This document shows positions 21,962-23,941 of a DNA stretch of 23,941 bases, piece after piece; position 1 is the first letter of the stretch, and every line of letters begins with the position of its first letter. The stretch lies in NCBI GenBank assembly GCA_902497035.1, contig CABVDL010000037.1:1-23941 (forward strand), in the 5' to 3' direction. The notes under the pieces were generated by a model that was not told where the DNA came from, searched no databases, and saw only the letters and a list, made by a program, of their open reading frames with translations. A program made the position numbers and the translations under genes. The stretch comes from an uncultured Prevotella sp. (GTDB lineage Bacteria; Bacteroidota; Bacteroidia; Bacteroidales; Bacteroidaceae).

Positions 21962-23431
21962 ATGGACTTCCTCTATTACGACATCCGGGTCGCGGCACTC
22001 ATCGCGGTGTTCTACATGTTCTACCGCCTGCTGCTGTCGCGTGACAGTCTGCACCAGCTCAACCGCGCGGTGCTGCTGGGCACCGCCGTGGCCTCCTTTG
22101 TGCTGCCGCTGTGCGTCATCACCATCCACCACACCGAGGTGCTGTCCACGGCTCCGGCGAATACGAGCGTCGCCATAGACGGCAGCGCGGCAGTGTTCTC
22201 CGCAACGCCCTGGTGGCATACCGCGTTAGTGGCGGCCTATTGGGCGGGGGTCATGATTACGATTTTCCATATAATTTTCTCGATATCGAAGGTATGCATA
22301 CTCATCAGCCGATGCGAGAAGCACCGGCAGGCCGACGGCACTGTCATCGCCGTGGCCGATGGGGAGGTGTCCCCATTCTCCTGGATGCACTACATCGTGG
22401 TGCCGCGTAGCGACTACGCCCACCCCGTCAGTGCCATCCTCACGCACGAGCGCGAGCACATCCGCCGGCATCATTCATGGGATGTGCTGCTCGTCGATAT
22501 TCTCACGTCGTTTCAGTGGTTCAATCCCGCGATGTGGATGCTGCGCGCCGACCTGCGCGCCATCCACGAGTACGAGGCTGACTCGGCGGTTCTCTCAAGC
22601 GGCGTCGACGCGCGCCAGTATCAATACCTTTTAGTAAGAAAAGCCATAGCCGCGGCGGGGTACTCCGTGGTCAACGGCATCAACCACAGTACCCTCAAAC
22701 AACGTATCACTATGATGAACATTCACAAGCAAAACCGATATTCCTGGCTCAAAGCCCTGTATGTACTTCCCGTCGTGGCCGTCTCGCTCGCCATGTCAGC
22801 AAGAACTGTCACCGACTACAAGGTGGCCGGCGCCGCAGCCCCGGTGTCCTCACAGCCGTCAGCAACCGCCGGGCTCCCGGCCGCAGGCAACGCCTCAGCC
22901 ACAGGGGAGGGCAAAATTGAGCAGAAGCAAAAAGGCAAGACTGCAAAGACCGTAAAGAAAGTGGCTGCCGCGGCAAATGACGCCACTACTAAACAGGCCG
23001 GGCAGGAAAAGAACGGAACAACCAAATGCTGGGACAGTCCGGAGGAGATGCCGCAGTTCAAAGGCGGAACCGCTGCCATGACGCAGTACATCAGCCAGAA
23101 CATAAAATATCCCGCCATTGCCAAGGACTGCGCCGTGCAGGGCCGTGTGGTCGTCAGCTTCATCGTCAAGGCCGACGGCAGCATCGGCGATGCCAGGGTC
23201 GTCTATAACGGCACCAAACACACGCCGGTGACAAAGCCCGCCGGTGAGCAGAAAGAGACCGCCGCTACCGCCGCAGCCCCCGACGAGGCTAAGATAGGAG
23301 AGGCCAGGGAAGCTCTGGCCAACGAGGCCCTGCGCGTAGTGAACAGCATGCCCGCATGGGAACCGGGAAAGAATGACGGCAAGCCTGTCAACGTGAAATA
23401 TCACATTCCGCTGTCGTTCAGGATGAAGTAA
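21962..23431 (+). CDS. BlaR1-type M56 metallopeptidase with TonB C-terminal-like domain
   Basis: A 489-residue membrane protein. N-terminal helices (about 8-25, 36-55, 86-115) surround the M56 zinc-peptidase core with HEREH at 162-166 and a third-ligand region HEYEAD at 202-207. A further helix (about 263-280) precedes a Lys/Ala/Thr-rich linker (about 290-355) and a TonB-C-like domain (about 360-489: MPQFKGG, then IKYPAIAKDCAVQGRVVVSF and LRVVNSMPAWEPGK). The peptidase domain is expected to cleave or trigger loss of the BlaI repressor. The TonB-like domain replaces the penicillin-binding sensor of true BlaR1, so a beta-lactam signal is unlikely. It has an insertion of about 30 residues (418-450) relative to the common form. 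It is co-transcribed with the repressor. Confidence 0.9.
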   Translation: MDFLYYDIRVAALIAVFYMFYRLLLSRDSLHQLNRAVLLGTAVASFVLPLCVITIHHTEVLSTAPANTSVAIDGSAAVFSATPWWHTALVAAYWAGVMITIFHIIFSISKVCILISRCEKHRQADGTVIAVADGEVSPFSWMHYIVVPRSDYAHPVSAILTHEREHIRRHHSWDVLLVDILTSFQWFNPAMWMLRADLRAIHEYEADSAVLSSGVDARQYQYLLVRKAIAAAGYSVVNGINHSTLKQRITMMNIHKQNRYSWLKALYVLPVVAVSLAMSARTVTDYKVAGAAAPVSSQPSATAGLPAAGNASATGEGKIEQKQKGKTAKTVKKVAAAANDATTKQAGQEKNGTTKCWDSPEEMPQFKGGTAAMTQYISQNIKYPAIAKDCAVQGRVVVSFIVKADGSIGDARVVYNGTKHTPVTKPAGEQKETAATAAAPDEAKIGEAREALANEALRVVNSMPAWEPGKNDGKPVNVKYHIPLSFRMK

Positions 23432-23530
23432 GCCGGCCACTACCCCACCACCCGCAGGATACAAATCAATTGTCTCGCATTCACGATGAATCTATACCAC
23501 AATACAGAATCATCCATTACAGCAACCTCA

Positions 23531-23572
23531 CCCTCCCCATTTGGGGGAGGGGCCTGCTTTGCGGCGCAAAGC
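23531..23572. repeat. Double hairpin REP-like element
   Basis: CCCTCCCC (23531-23538) pairs with GGGGAGGG (23544-23551), and GCTTTGC (23556-23562) pairs with GCAAAGC (23566-23572). The two perfect stems stand side by side between two convergent genes and could act as a bidirectional terminator. The composition resembles dispersed REP-like repeats. Confidence 0.6.
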
Positions 23573-23611
23573 GGGGGGCGGGGCCTCTTTGCGCTATGGC
23601 TTATATGATTC

Positions 23612-23941
23612 TTATAACCTTGCCATCTCGTCGGCCGTCAGGCCGGTCAACTGCATGATGAGACTGTCTTCCATTCCGCTCTGCCGCATCTTTCTTGCCA
23701 TTCCCGCCAAAGCCTCACTACGGCCTTGCGCACGTCCCTCGGCACGCCCTTCTTCACGGCCCTCCGCGCGGCCCTCTTCACGACCCTCCGCAAGGCCCTT
23801 TTCACGTCCCTCGGCAAGCCCCTCGGCGCGACCCTCTTCACGGCCCTCCAGCCGGCCCTCACCGCGTGCCGTGGAGATGTTGTCTCTTAGGATGACGACA
23901 TTGTCCAGGTGGCGGTAGTAGGCCTCACGCTCGGCCCGCGT
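23612..23941 (-). CDS. 3' part of an Rpn-type recombination-promoting nuclease/transposase gene
   Basis: An open minus-strand frame of 109 codons enters from the window edge and stops at 23614-23612. It reads ERE-AYYRHLDNVVILRD, then about a dozen tetrapeptides of the form EGR(E/A), and ends RQSGMEDSLIMQLTGLTADEMARL. That tail (a helical end of the nuclease domain, charged EGR repeats, and a short LTGL..DE motif) is characteristic of Rpn/PD-(D/E)XK transposase-like proteins of Bacteroidota. The catalytic domain lies outside the window, so activity cannot be judged. The DNA is a 12-bp-period tandem array, which makes the opposite strand look open and proline-rich. Confidence 0.8.
   Translation of the reverse strand, partial: TRAEREAYYRHLDNVVILRDNISTARGEGRLEGREEGRAEGLAEGREKGLAEGREEGRAEGREEGRAEGRAQGRSEALAGMARKMRQSGMEDSLIMQLTGLTADEMARL

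Noticed and set aside
21571..23431. Beta-lactam resistance module
   Set aside because: The sensor lacks a penicillin-binding domain and no beta-lactamase or PBP gene is in the window.
23719..23870. CRISPR-like or minisatellite array
   Set aside because: Units of 12 bases without spacers lie inside a coding frame; this is a coding tandem repeat.
23541..23918. Proline/serine/arginine repeat protein on the plus strand
   Set aside because: It is the complement of the 12-bp repeat array that encodes the EGR tail on the minus strand, which has a recognisable C-terminus and stop.

Overview
The window looks like a chromosomal segment from a Bacteroidales bacterium, most plausibly Prevotellaceae-like. 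The basis is a SusC/SusD outer-membrane glycan-uptake pair, several lipoproteins with Bacteroidota-type signal peptides, TAnnTTTG-type promoter elements and almost no Shine-Dalgarno sequences. The species assignment is inference only.

Region 1 (about 1-14925, minus strand) is a polysaccharide utilisation locus (PUL) transcribed right to left. The order is a multidomain surface lipoprotein (14569-12737), a GH76 endo-alpha-1,6-mannanase-type lipoprotein (12711-11248), SusC (11210-8061), SusD (8040-5983), a DUF3823 lipoprotein (5961-5140), a family-unassigned barrel-type glycoside hydrolase (5042-2820) and a GH92 exo-alpha-mannosidase (2558-276). GH76 plus GH92 points to alpha-mannan, such as yeast mannan or mannose-rich glycans: the mannanase cuts the alpha-1,6 backbone at the surface, SusCD imports pieces, and the GH92 enzyme, which has the alpha-1,2-specific residue set, trims side chains. 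The downstream end is closed by a perfect 33-bp inverted repeat.

Region 2 (14926-17370, plus strand) is a divergently transcribed regulator with an unusual layout: signal peptide, LamG-like domain, Kelch propeller, one membrane helix, then a cytoplasmic SARP-like winged helix and BTAD-like domain. It would be a single-chain membrane regulator of the mannan PUL in place of the usual hybrid two-component system. The 356-bp divergent spacer carries four exact copies of the heptamer GGTTAAA, two of them in tandem with a GGATAAA variant just upstream of a perfect -7 element for the PUL. This is the layout expected of SARP operators, and the regulator plus operator array is the most interesting system in the window.

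Region 3 (17371-18089) is non-coding and rich in palindromes, including a 32-bp inverted repeat built of 8-bp units. Region 4 (18090-21420) is a two-gene operon of a GH127-type beta-L-arabinofuranosidase and a two-domain esterase (alpha/beta hydrolase fused to an SGNH hydrolase), suited to acylated arabinose-containing plant glycans. Region 5 (21571-23431) is a BlaI-type repressor and a BlaR1-type M56 metallopeptidase with a TonB-like C-terminal domain, behind a palindromic operator. Region 6 (23432-23941) holds REP-like hairpins and the 3' end of an Rpn-type nuclease/transposase gene with a tetrapeptide-repeat tail.

Base composition is uneven: sampled 60-base lines are about 70% GC in the GH92 gene, about 38% in the neighbouring 740-residue hydrolase gene, about 45% in the regulator and about 57% in the GH127 gene. 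I saw no rRNA, tRNA, CRISPR array or complete insertion sequence.
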